Origin: Ypsolopha sequella
Taxonomy: Eukaryota > Arthropoda > Insecta > Lepidoptera > Ypsolophidae
DNA: 64,000 nucleotides
Direction: 5' to 3'
Assembly (NCBI GenBank): GCA_934047225.1
Contig: OW203988.1
Coordinates: 11,070,229-11,134,228, forward strand
Positions 35,860 to 47,400 of this stretch are shown here, one piece after another. The position numbers and the translations under genes were made by a program. The notes below the pieces were generated by a model that was given only the letters and a program-made list of their open reading frames with translations, searched no databases and had not been told where the DNA came from. Numbering within the stretch: the first letter of the stretch is position 1; every line of letters starts with the position of its first letter.

Positions 35860-36262
35860 GTGGATCAGGTGGAATTAGCCATACAAGCTATGAATGATGA
35901 CCTGTCAAGCATATGCAACCGGCCAAAATCATTTGGTCTCCTGGTGAATCCAAAGAAATAGTAAGTTATGCTTATTGGCAGCCGATACATGCTAGGTAAA
36001 CTGAATCCTACTTCATTACCGCCAGTTTGCAAGAATGGAATACCTATAATGTTTACTGAAAAAGCTAAAAATCTGGGAGATATATTCGAAAGCAACTTTT
36101 CCTGGACAGCTCATGTCAATGAGATCAGCCGTAGGGCACATGGAGCATTCCACTCCCTGAAGGAACTCCAGAATTTGCTACCCTTTAAAACTAAAATTAT
36201 CCTTGCACAAGCTCTGCTCCTACCCCTGATTGATTATGCCGATGTTTGTTTCGTCGATATCA
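35860..36262 (+). pseudogene. LINE reverse transcriptase C-terminal fragment
   Basis: Frames read YRHFTVDQVELAIQAMNDDL, SFGLLVNPKK then a stop, followed by KAKNLGDIFESNFSWTAHVN and LPFKTKIILAQALLLPLIDY. These are the post-catalytic and thumb landmarks of a LINE RT (the LG-x--x-NFSW-H--ISR type). The TAG after NPKK and the loss of everything else make it a relic. Confidence 0.75.
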
Positions 36263-36264
36263 CT

Positions 36265-36420
36265 GAGGTACTATTAAGAGGATATACCGTGGCGAAATCA
36301 GTGTTTGATGGGCGTGGTTTCACGCTCGCCGCGAGCAGAGAATATAAAGTATTACAGCGAGTCAGCGCGACAAACCGCAGCTGCAGGAGTATTGCCGTTG
36401 CAATATTCCACAATTTCCAC
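36265..36420. repeat. Possible left end of a TTAA-type element
   Basis: TTAAGAGGATATACCGTG matches the ends of the element at 21615-22030 (TATACCGTG next to TTAA). The following sequence is GC-richer and contains no recognisable protein. A matching right end was not found. Confidence 0.4.
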
Positions 36421-36713
36421 ATAACATACTAAATAACTAATCAATTCAAAAATAAATATTATATTATTAAATACAAATAAATTTAATTATCATACAGATA
36501 CAGTTATCGAGTTTTCACTGTATTTTGAAATTTTAGAACAGAAGCAGTGGAGTCGCTATTATGGTTTTATTTTCAAAAATATTGACCACAAAAAAATAAG
36601 TTTTCGTAATGATAAGCTAATCGTTGGTATAGGAGCCCAGAGAATTTTTTACACGTCATTTTCAGGATAAATTGTAAAAAGAAAAGGACAATGGTTCTTT
36701 TAAAATATTTTAA

Positions 36714-37165
36714 TCAGAAGAATTCAAAATCAACCACGTGGTTTACAATCTCCTCATTATTTTCTACTACTACGGCCTTTGGTCGCGAGTTTGTCTCTGG
36801 ATAATTATTTTTTGGAGGGGCTTTCGGACACATGTTTTCTTTATCCTGTTCTTTCACATATTCTGGATCACGAATTTGTAAATTTAGTCTGTGTCTGGGA
36901 TCAACCAGTTCTGGTAAAAGACAATCATTGAAAAACGAAAGCAAATGTGGCTCCATTCTTTCATGCCAAAATAATAATTGGTCATGCTTTAGTATAATTT
37001 CGGTTTTTATCTGATTATTTCCGTACCATACGGCCAATGCACATTTTCCTTTTTGACAAATATATAATTGGCCTTGAGCTTGAATAAACCAATCAGATTT
37101 TTGGTTTACTTCTATCTGTCCAGTTTTCTTATTTTTACGCCAAGAATGCATCTTTATGAATTCAT
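36714..37165 (-). CDS. YqaJ-like nuclease, C-terminal exon (partial gene)
   Basis: The exon follows a TTTTGTTACAG acceptor and stays open to a stop at 36714. Residues KSDWFIQAQGQLYICQKGKC, then LLFWHERMEP and DCLLPELVDPRH, match the end of the YqaJ / lambda-exonuclease-type nuclease fold (the Q-x-QGQL helix followed by FW--M-P and LPE--DPR). In animals such proteins are mostly transposon-related or lineage-expanded and of unclear role. The catalytic N-terminal half is not in this exon, and upstream exons look broken. Whether this piece is still expressed is unknown. Confidence 0.55.
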
Positions 37166-38317
37166 TTGAATACATTCTGTAACAAAAGTGAATATTGTAA
37201 ACAAAAAGCTAAAAATATATTTACTTTTAAATATTTTGTCTTTATTTATTCATAAACTCACGAAACTCACAATCTTCGATGCCTATTTCGTATGGATGTT
37301 CTTGTTCATCATCATGAGTATGATCTTCTTAATGTCTGCGCTTCTTAGTCACATCCTTAGGTCTAGAATAAAAAGACAATATTATACGAATGTGACAGTG
37401 GAATACACGTAAGCAGACACAACCGGTATTTGCCGTATGGGCAGAGTTTGCTGGGTAGCTGGGCTGCAGAGTTTATTCAAACAAAAGATTATCACATTTC
37501 ACACAATTCACAGTTACATTTTCAACATTGTTGATAAAAGACTAAAAAATGACATAAACATATATATATATATATATTATTTCATTACCCCAATTCCAAG
37601 GTTTAAAATTATATTGAAAAGAGGCAAATTTGGGATAGTACCCCCTTAATAGAAATATATTAGTACTTAGTATTAAAATTATTTATAAACAGAATATTTT
37701 ACTTTTTTACTTTGATATTATATTACTTTGACATTTTGATACATGTGATGCTAGATTATTATTGTTTAGATTAAATTTTTTGACATCTGTATTGAATTTA
37801 TTCACTTTTTAAATTATTTATCCTCTTTTACTTTTTATTGTTTTAGATTGCAATTGTTTGTGTTAACTACATTGAGAAGTATAACTGGCGGTTATAAATA
37901 AATATAGGCTCGTCTCTTACAAGAGTATACGAACAAAGGTACCTTGATTTTTTTTTCCAGAATAGCTCTTGTTATTGTTATTAATCTCACGAAATTTCAG
38001 TTACCGGAAATCGATAGTTTCCTCAAAAAAAATGTTCAAGTTTCGTAAAATAACCTCAAAAATTGTCTTACGGTGCAATTTTAATTGATTTTATGACTTG
38101 ATATTTTTTTTTTGGTTGTGTTCCGAAACTGCTGTGAGTTATGCATTAAAATTGACGTATTTTAATTTTTTTGTTGTTATAGTATAAAACCAATGCAGGC
38201 ATTTTTTTTCTTTGTGATTTCATTCAAAGTTTATAAAGTTTATGCATGTCTTTTATTTAGCTTACCTAATAGGTTGCCTTTTTGTTGTATTTATGCTGAT
38301 TAGTGATTTAATAGAAA

Positions 38318-38420
38318 AAATAGGTTGAATCTGTTGCAAAACCGAATCAGAGCACCTGACTCTATGCAAAAAATAGGTTGAATCTGTTCCAAAACAGAAT
38401 CAGAGCACCCTGAATCTATA
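38318..38420. repeat. Two direct copies of a roughly 50-bp unit
   Basis: AAAAATAGGTTGAATCTGTT, then CAAAACCGAATCAGAGCACC, is followed immediately by a second copy with small changes. Local tandem duplication; no coding content. Confidence 0.75.
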
Positions 38421-38466
38421 CAGTCTTGTGGGTACTACCCCTAGAGTGTATATAAAAAGCCGTAGG

Positions 38467-38645
38467 CGTGGAGGAAGGGCAGCCCTCGCCTGCCGTGACA
38501 AAGCATAGGCACCCGTGCGAGCCGCAGAGGCTGAGGCTGGTCGCCGAAGGCGACCAACAAGCCGAAGCTCCGAAGGTGAGCATGGGTGACTGTGCTTTGT
38601 TACGCAAGGGCGAAGGGGCTGCACTTTCCGCAACGCCCAAGCAAT
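38467..38645. repeat. GC-rich imperfect foldback island
   Basis: A sharply GC-rich block in AT-rich surroundings. Arms such as GGCTGGTCGCC and GGCGACCAACAAGCC, ACAAAGCATAGGCACCC and GGGTGACTGTGCTTTGT pair around a centre near 38550. Overlapping frames are open on both strands but low-complexity and without a domain, so coding is not claimed. Confidence 0.5.
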
Positions 38646-40592
38646 TGCAAAAGTAATTTTGGGTCTTTAAAGTTAAAGAGACAAAAAAGTGAGGTTTTGT
38701 TTTGATTTTTTTTTTTAAACTATTTTCATTTCCCCCCCCCCTCCCACTATACGTACACTTAATATTCGAGTTATTTTATTCTACCTAAAATAACCTAGAA
38801 ATTTTTAATTTTGAAAAAAAAATTAAAAAAAAACTATTGATTTCCGGTACCCCTCCTTCGGGGGAGGAATTATACCCCCCCCTCCCCCTCTAAACATATA
38901 CATAGATAAATATACTTATATAAGAGTCCTTCCTAAACATATCTTATGTCTCATGTCTTATACCATCACCGGGTCCCTGAAAAACATAACCCTCCCTCGG
39001 GCGGGCGGTCGGATAAATGACGAATTCAAGTAAACAAATAAACTTTTTGTTTGAAACAAATTTTTGGTTACAAAATGCTCACCTTTCTTGATTTTGCTCG
39101 AAGTCGGTAGATGCATAACATGCCAGACGAGCTATTTTTGTCTGGAGATAGTAGTAGTAACTCCTGTCCTATAATTTTACAAGAATAATCTGTCCCTGAG
39201 TCTGATATTAATACATCATCAACTGATAAAGATCGATTAGACCTATAAAAATATAAAGAAAATGTGACAATGATAATGGTGAAAAAATAGATTTGGTATA
39301 ATGAAATATATATGATGCATCATTTAAAAAAAATTAAATATTGGACATATTTCAATTTTTTATACTAGGTACGTAATATATATTTGTAGCTATTTTATCC
39401 AAATTTGTTTTGAGAAGAAAGAAAAAATAACAAATTACTACACTTAAATATTTCTAACATCATATTTTACTTAAAATTATAATATTCATAACATTTTGAA
39501 ACCCTTACCCTCTTTTTGGAATCGACTGGGTGTTTAAAATTCTCTGCTCGTTTAAATTAAATATCATCAATGACTACTCCATAACTTTGCTTTGTTCTGT
39601 TGCTCCCGAACCACTTGCACTGTCATTGAACGTCTGTGCTGATGGGTTTATATAATCTATCTTATTTTCATGGTTATGTAAACATCTTTTAGCCCTGAAA
39701 AATATCACATAATATATAAGTAAAGCGTTTTACAGATACTACACTAGATTCCAGAAAAGTCCGTCCTTGCAAGTTGACATGTAACAAATAAAAATCATAT
39801 GTAGGTACTTACATGATTTTTGCGACCATGTCGTGACCTCTAGCTTGCATGTACTTCTTATATTTTTTTTACGTATGATTGTTCTGTTTTTATTTATTCC
39901 CCATTTTGGGGTATTGTTTTACGATTACGATTTATATCAGTAAACAACAATCAGTTTTAACCCTAAAACGAATCTTAACGAGATAAAAACTATAATGCAA
40001 TAATGAATATTAACTTAGCAATAGATTATGATTGATAACAAACTTAAAATTTGTGGAAACGGGGAAAAACAAAGAGGATCAAACGCAGCACAGGTCCTTC
40101 TCACGGTAGAGCTCAGCGAGCACTGAAGAAAGTGAACGAGTGTGACAGCGCTATAGCCCGAACGTACAGAGCAGCAGTAGCACACGCGATAACAATAGTG
40201 CGCGCAAATCTCGACCTTACCGTCACTTGACGCGCAATTCATGTAAAAAATCGTAAAAAAATAACTAGAGTACCCAACTGAAAAATGATAACAGGTAATT
40301 TAAAATAAAACGTTTCACATTCAGAGAAAAATCGTGGTTAGGATACGTTGAACCATTGAGGAGTAAAATTAAAAAAAGGGAAATATAAGACGTTACTTTG
40401 GAATTATTTTCTATCGAGAAAATTTTATCCAATTGCGTTTTCCATAACACATAATTTGAAGAATATGCCCAAGATTAATATAGTCTGAAACCAGATCTTT
40501 ATATATTGTAGTTGTGTCATAAAATGAAATGAAAAACCCACTCCGATGTCGGTATATCCCCTTAAACAAACGTCTTCAAAACTTAGGTATCA

Positions 40593-40754
40593 GGGGCTCT
40601 ACCGCGTAATTCTCATTTGTATCAACTTTAAGCAAATGCATGCGAAATTCAACGCGTGCAAAAGAGATGGCATGTTAGGCGGGCGTCGTCGCACGCACGT
40701 CAAATTTCAATCTCAAGTTGATGTTGATGAAAATGAGAATTACGGGGTAGACCC
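40593..40754 (+). mobile_element. 162-bp MITE, copy 1
   Basis: The ends are inverted: GGGGCTCTACCGCGTAATTC on the left and GAATTACGGGGTAGACCC on the right. The interior TTCAACGCGTGCAAAAGAGA is shared with the copy at 54305-54466, which has the same length and only a few differences. No coding capacity; nonautonomous DNA element. Confidence 0.8.
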
Positions 40755-40799
40755 ACCGGTTCATTTATGGTCTTCGCCAATATGATCACGTGTCTCACT

Positions 40800-41066
40800 T
40801 CCGCTCAGAGTTAAAATGGCTTCCTATTCGTCTTCGTCGGAATTTTCATATTCTCTCTCATCTTTTCACCTCCGTATCTACGTGAGCGTTTTAAATTCTT
40901 ATTTCCTCGAGATTTCAAATACTTTTTCCTTATTACAAACTCCCGAGCACAATTGTGGAGCTTATGTTAACTCATTGAATGTTAGAGTTATGGAACTCTG
41001 GAATTCATTGCTACACTTTATTCGTGACTATCCCACTATTAGTCGTTTTGAGTTAAAGCTAAAATA
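40800..41066 (+). pseudogene. LINE RT C-terminal tail fragment
   Basis: The frame ends SLNVRVMELWNSLLHFIRDY then PTISRFELKLK and a stop. This is the familiar -R---LWNSLP--IR--P----FK--LK tail of LINE reverse transcriptases. Upstream parts are missing or unreadable. Confidence 0.65.
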
Positions 41067-41384
41067 GCACTACCTCTCTCTGTCTTAAAGTAGGTAAGTT
41101 ATTTATATTTATTTATATTCGTTTTTATCTATAGAAGTATATATCTAACGGTAGACATGTGTATATAATGTAGTCCATATTATGAATACAAAAAAGACTG
41201 GTCAACGAGTAAGCTTTAGCTGCTCGAACTAAACCAAATCGTACGGACAGTTAAAAAAAACAATAAATTCATTTGTACTGATAGAGTTGTCAGTAGTTCA
41301 CACTATTACAAAGTTGCTTTCGAAATTTCGCCAGTTGCAAGTATAAATGATAAATAAATAATAATATGCTTGTCTGCTTGTACG

Positions 41385-41392
41385 CATTTATT
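41385..41392 (-). terminator. Candidate TFIIE alpha poly(A) signal
   Basis: AATAAA on the minus strand lies about 35 bases after the stop codon. Confidence 0.4.
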
Positions 41393-41423
41393 TAAAAAAG
41401 AACAAAAACAGTAAGTACTTATC

Positions 41424-44400
41424 CTAGTCATACATGTGGCTGTAGTACTCCTGGTACACTTGTATGTACGTCTCCTTCTCCGTGGGCGTCATCTTGGCGA
41501 TGACGTCATCGTCCACGTCCGTCAGCGGCACCTGCTTGCCGTTCACCATCACGTTGGGCACGTTGGCGTCGGAGTCTGAATCCTCGCCGCTGTCCATTTC
41601 GTCTGAAAAACAAGTGGGAATTTTTAATGTTTTTAATTTCAGAAGTGGTAGTAAAGGGGGGCGGCGATGGGCACGTGAGATCACTCCAGAGTCGTTCTGC
41701 CACAGAATAAAAGTGAATCACGTATTAAAAACAATATACATCTTGTATAATCGAAAAAAAACAAAATTCAGACTCAAAAGAAGAAATCCTGACCTGCGGA
41801 CCGGTTAGCTGACTATTGTTTTATATATATGATAACTGTTCACCTCCCTTTAGTTACAGCGCAATTATTTATAAATACCAGTTAAGCTATAAAGAAACTA
41901 CCTAGGTAGCAATAAAATCCGCTTAAAGTGGTTCATAAAATTTGGAACTTGGGACTCTTCGTTCGAAATTACTCGAGTATTGTAATGGTTATAGATCTGA
42001 CACAAATTTTTGTATTCTAATATTTAGCATCAAAAGATTTACCTGAGGTTATTTTCTAGCGATATTATAATAACCTAAAATTGTTCTAAATCAAAAGTCT
42101 TCTACGAAATGACGTCACATTTTGGTAATTCATGTGGGGTGTTTTATTCAATCAATGTTTTTCGTTTCGACATGTAGATGACTTTCAAATCATAGTCTAC
42201 ACCTAAACACCTCAGTGCCCGACCGCTGTTGAACCCAATTATTGTCAACTTACCGACAACAGCCAATTCATCCTTGAGTTTGAATGGATCTTTAGATTCA
42301 TTATCACTAGAATCGGAGCTGTCCGGCTCGATGCCTTTTACTGCGTTCGCCAATGGATTTCCTCCTATAAATAATAAAACGCACTGTATAGAAAAACAAG
42401 GCAGGCACTATGTGCTACAATCCTGCAGCGTCTTCCAGATTCATCAATAAGGTCATACAAGCTACTTTATTCTTTAGACGTCGTCGGCCCTTCCAGGACG
42501 GCCCGATCGATCTACTTTCCTCTTTAGCACAATATGGGTATTGCTTTCGTCACTCTTCTTTTATTTATCTTGAATAGCTAGACCCATTACTATAAGGTCA
42601 GGTTGAGATTCCCGCCGCCGCTTGGGCATGTACCAATAAGTTATTCCGATTTATGTGTAGTATTTGTATATTTACCACTAGCTGAACTCCTATTACGTTA
42701 GGACGGACTAATTATTGATGTGTACCTTGTTCGGCGTTTGAGTTGACACTCGAAACAATCCCAACAACCCGTTGTAAATACATATCCTTACAATAGTTAT
42801 TTGTGCAACAAGAGAGCAAAGATTTTTTTTTGTTGCGAGTGCCGAGTTTGATTCCCGAGCAAGCGAAGGATTCTATAACTGAATCACGAGCGTAGCGAGT
42901 GATTCTAAGTTAGAATCCTGAGCGTGGTGAGGGATTGAAAGGCACAAGAAACAGAAAAAAATTGCTCTCGTGTGACACATACAATTTTTCACCTCACTAG
43001 CGAGAAAACACAGATGTAAAGACACCATCTTTTCGAACGAACTTATAAGAATTCAATGTTTTTTTTTCTCTAAACAATACACCATATAAAAAAATATTGC
43101 ACATAAAATAAAATTTAAGCAGTGTTAATTGAATCCCAAAAGCCGTGAAAAATCGGAAAATCTTTGATAAACCAATCGAAAACGCAAAATAAAATCATCA
43201 TACGGGCGTTTTACTCTATCATACCACTGATGACGTCTAACAATACAATACATAGACATGTTTTGCCATACAAAATGACAGTTCTTTTTTGTGCCGATTC
43301 AAAGAGAACGTACCGGTAACTAAAATTGACACTTGTTATAGTAGATAACGTCATTTTCTCATCTTTATCATTAGTTCCGAGTACGCTCACGTGACTCACT
43401 GCAGCGATCAGCGCCAAAATGTGGATAATCAAATTTCATCATAATCTGGTCGTCAATAGCCAGCGTGGCTACTTGTATTACTATAGAGGTCAGTTGTTTA
43501 TTCGGAGTCTATGGTCTATGGTACGGATTCCATACACATTGAGAGGCCATACACAGGATTTCGAGAAGTTTACCTTGTCCATTTTATCCGACAGTCTGCA
43601 GGGCTGTGTAAATAGGGCTGTGTAGAATTCATATACTTAGAGTGAAAGAGACTTTCTCTTGAGCAAAGGATAATGAGTTTCTGAACATTTCGAAGCGTTC
43701 ACAATTTAAAACACTTTTCTTTACTGCTTAAAACCAGTGAGCAAAAATCGATTTTGTGAGCGATGAGCGAATCGAGAGCGACCTATGAAGTCACAATTTC
43801 CGAGAAAAGGGAAAAATCCATCACATTAGTCTTGAATTACCCGTGTTTTGTTTCTCGTGTGCAAGCAGCACAGACATAATGTCGTCGTTCTTCTCTTTGC
43901 CAGCGTTCTTCGTGTTGCTCGCGTTATTGGCAGCTTTCTCGAGAGCTGCGTCCTCGACGGACGCAGCTCTCGAGCGAATCGAGAGCGACCTATGAAGTCA
44001 CAATTTCCGAGAAAAGGGAAAAATCCATCACATTAGTCTTGAATTACCCGTGTTTTGTTTCTCGTGTGCAAGCAGCACAGACATAATGTCGTCGTTCTTC
44101 TCTTTGCCAGCGTTCTTCGTGTTGCTCGCGTTATTGGCAGCTTTCTCGAGAGCTGCGTCCGTCGAGTGCACGCTGTCGCCCTGGAAATTACAAAATTGAA
44201 TTCATATTAAGCTATAATTTTTTGCTTTATGGTGCTGTGTCCAGGATATGTTTTTTGAAATTCTCAAGAAGTTAATAGTTGAAATTTTGCTATCTCAAAT
44301 TCATCGCCTCAGCCATAGTGATATCTATACCCTCGTCTCTTCCACCGCTGACAGTAGTCTCAACTACTCATTGCACTGAACACTACCTTCATTGATAGTG

Positions 44401-47400
44401 GTGTCGACTCGCATCTCCTCCACCGCTGACAATTTAGTCTAGTGTCTCACCTGCTTGTTACTGACGATGGTGCTCTCTATCATGCATACAGGATGCTCCT
44501 TGCGCTGGTCACTAGCGTCGTCGGTGTTAGCGTCAGCCTTACCAATAGTGATGTCCACTCGCGTCTCCTCAACCGCGGACAGTTATCTAGCGACTACTGA
44601 CTGGTGCTCTCTATTATCCACATAGGGTGCTCCTTGCGCTAAGCGCTAGCGTCGTTGTTAGCGTCAGCCTTACCAATAGTGATGTCCACTCGCGTCTCCT
44701 TAACCTCGGACAGTAGCCCAGCGTCTCACCTGCTCATTACTGGCGATGGTGCTCTCTATCATCCATAGAGGGCGCTCCTTGCGTTGAGCGCCAGCGTCAG
44801 CGTTAGCATCAGCTTCACCGATAGTGATGTCCACTCGCGTCTCCTTAACCTCGGACAGTAGCCCAGCGTCTCACCTGCTCATTACTGGCGATGGTGCTCT
44901 CTATCATCCATACAGGGCGCTCCTTGCGTTGAGCGCCAGCGTCAGCGTTAGCATCAGCTTCACCGATAGTGATGTCCACTCGCGTCTCCTCCACCGCGAG
45001 ACTACTCGAGTTTCTGGTCGCCTCTCCCGACCATTGCTCGCCTGGTGGTCTTTGCATGAATTGTTTTGATGTGAGGCTGTAATTAGGTAAATGTAACATT
45101 TGATAAATAAAAGCAGAGGTCTTTTTTGAAGATACCATAATGTCATTTAAAATACGTTTAATAATATAGTAAACTATTGTTATAGATTACTCTTATCTAA
45201 AAGTTGTATTTCGGCCGTTATAATTTTTTCTTTATATTTTTGTCACTAATACGGATAAATCATAGACATTCTTAAGGTAGTGTGTATTTTTTCTGATCGC
45301 ATTACGGAATATCTAGATTCGCAAATATATATATTAAATAAGAACACTGATTTAAACATGAAATATGAGAAAAATAAGCTTTCTATAGAAATTTTAAATT
45401 GCTTATAATATGTCGTGTTTAAATCAGTGTCCTTTTAATATTTGGGAATATTCTGTAATGTAATCGGAATAAACACACACCATCCTAAGGATATGTATGA
45501 TTTACAAATGGTTTTGGTATTTCGTTTGTATGAACTGGGATTGCTCCGCCGGCCTCTTAAGGGTTCAATTTAAACAAATAAAAGGTTACCCGACCAACCA
45601 AATAAAACTTACCCTCTAATAGTGTTAATATCAACGGGCTCCGGTTCCAATATTTCTGGAGCCAGTTTGATGCCTTCCACTTCTCGCAGCAGTATGTACA
45701 GAGGCTCAAGTTGTTCGTTGTACTTGGCGAGTAAAAGACGCGAATCCTTCTTGGGGAGCGCCGATTGGTCCTCTTCCACGACTGCGTTGCAGAATGTGCA
45801 CCTAAACTCTTGGGTCATCATGTCGTATAGCTGGTCAGCCTGAAAGAACATTTAAAATCAGATTAATACGATTGATTTTTGCATATTGCAAACATTATAG
45901 AATTGGAAGAATTAGAATTGAATTGAGTCAAAGTTGTAGGTTTTGTTTTCAAACAATGTAAAAAAATATTACTGAATACCAATATCCATAAGGACCCTAT
46001 TACAAAATTTTGAATTTTTCGCTGTTTTTCGGTACCTACCTTTTTTGACAAATACATCAACTTAGATCCTTGCCTAAGCTTATAAGACCAAAATTAAAAA
46101 AGAACACTGGGCTTCCTTTTCTAATTTTTCATAAACTTGTTCGTTGAAAAGATTATGATTATGAATAATGTCAAGCAAATATGTATATTTGATTGTCGTA
46201 GATAAAGTACTTATTGTATCTCACTGAATATAATAATAACCTACTAATAGGAACATAATAGCCTCGGCCAACACATATGTACAATAATAAAAAAAAATAA
46301 AAAAAAATGTTTATTGTGATAACCAAATAGCCTTCTTTTAAGTAAAAATACCTGTATCAGAAAGACTCCGCTCCTTCAGTCCACAGGTTTGATTTTAGAA
46401 AATAGTTTCAAAAATTAAAAAAAAATACTTAAAATTTACAAAAATTTATTAAAGTAAAAGGACGTATAGGTCAATAAAGAATAGCAGGCTTATCAGTTTG
46501 GCCAGCCCACAACAAAATGTAATTCACCTCAAGGTCAGTGAAGGTCTTCCCGCAGGCGGGACACTTGAAGCTGGCGCGGCTGGTGGCGTCTCGCTCCTCC
46601 GTCTCCATGCGCTTGCGCATCAGGTCCAGCTTGTACTTGACCACGTTCACGAATGTCTTATAGTTTATGAAGTAGTAGTTCACTTTCTGAGCCTTTCCGT
46701 CGGGTCCTGGAACACAAAATCTTCAAGTTTAAAATAGTTACGCCAATAAGGAGAAATTTTAGCTTTTTGCTCTCCGCTTCAGCGCTGGCGCCAGCCTGGT
46801 TTCCTTAGAACCAGTACCTTCAGCTGGTATAAATTATCGCATGTACAAGGATAGACATGCGAAAATGGGACAGTATGTAGATAAAAACAGGTATACAAAG
46901 TACTAACCAGTTTCCATTTTTAATCGCACTTGAATGAATTTGTCATTTTTGAGAGTGGATATTCTTGCTCGTAACATTTTGCGTTCAAACTTTAAAAGTT
47001 CGCAAATATCGTCTTCTTTCATACCTGTAAACAGAATAAATAGTAACTAAATTTCTTAATATTGTAGGTAATCTTTTAAATCCTTTAATGCTTAATTCCT
47101 GATATTAATTGATTTTCAATAAACTTTCGGCACGATCGTGATTCGGCTCCACTGTACAGGTTAATTAAGATGAAGATACATTGCAGATGTCTGGTCCTCA
47201 GTTGGAACCTCCTCTTCACATTGGCGGATACAGGCGGATATGGGTGCCATGGCCCCCCCAAAAATGTCCAGGAATTCCATATATTTGACTATTTGATTCG
47301 ATTTGTGTGAATTTTTACACATCTTAGGTATATAAGGTATATAGATACCTCTCCTATACCTCTATAGATAGCTTTTCCAAAAGCACCTTAAGTCACCTAA

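Larger units (their letters stand above)
37271..39696 (-). pseudogene. Broken upstream exons, perhaps of the YqaJ-like gene
   Basis: Three exon-like blocks with splice signals. Block one (39515-39696) reads AKRCLHNHENKIDYINPSAQ onward, meets TAG after SKVME, then continues in the same frame to IPKRG. Block two (39083-39236) reads SNRSLSVDDVLISDSGTDYS to LRAKSRK, and its phase fits block one exactly. Block three (37271-37362) reads PKDVTKKRRH, stop, EDHTHDDEQEHPYEIGIEDC. Two in-frame stops and mismatched phases to block three and to the YqaJ exon indicate decay. The link to the YqaJ exon is by order and strand only. Confidence 0.35.
38660..41066. other. Mostly noncoding sequence between genes
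   Basis: Contains C-runs near 38735 and 38875, the exon-like blocks described separately, and a GC-richer patch at 40080-40240. On the minus strand the patch could be the 5' end of the decayed gene (ATG AAT TGC followed closely by a GTAAGG donor at 40242-40220). That reading is weak because the phase does not fit the next block. Confidence 0.35.

Noticed and set aside
38400..38656. Overlapping open frames in the GC-rich island
   Set aside because: Low-complexity, antisense to one another and without a domain; explained by GC-rich inverted sequence having few stops.
40220..40242. ATG plus splice donor as first exon of the decayed YqaJ-like gene
   Set aside because: The donor phase does not fit the next block and no conserved residues support it.
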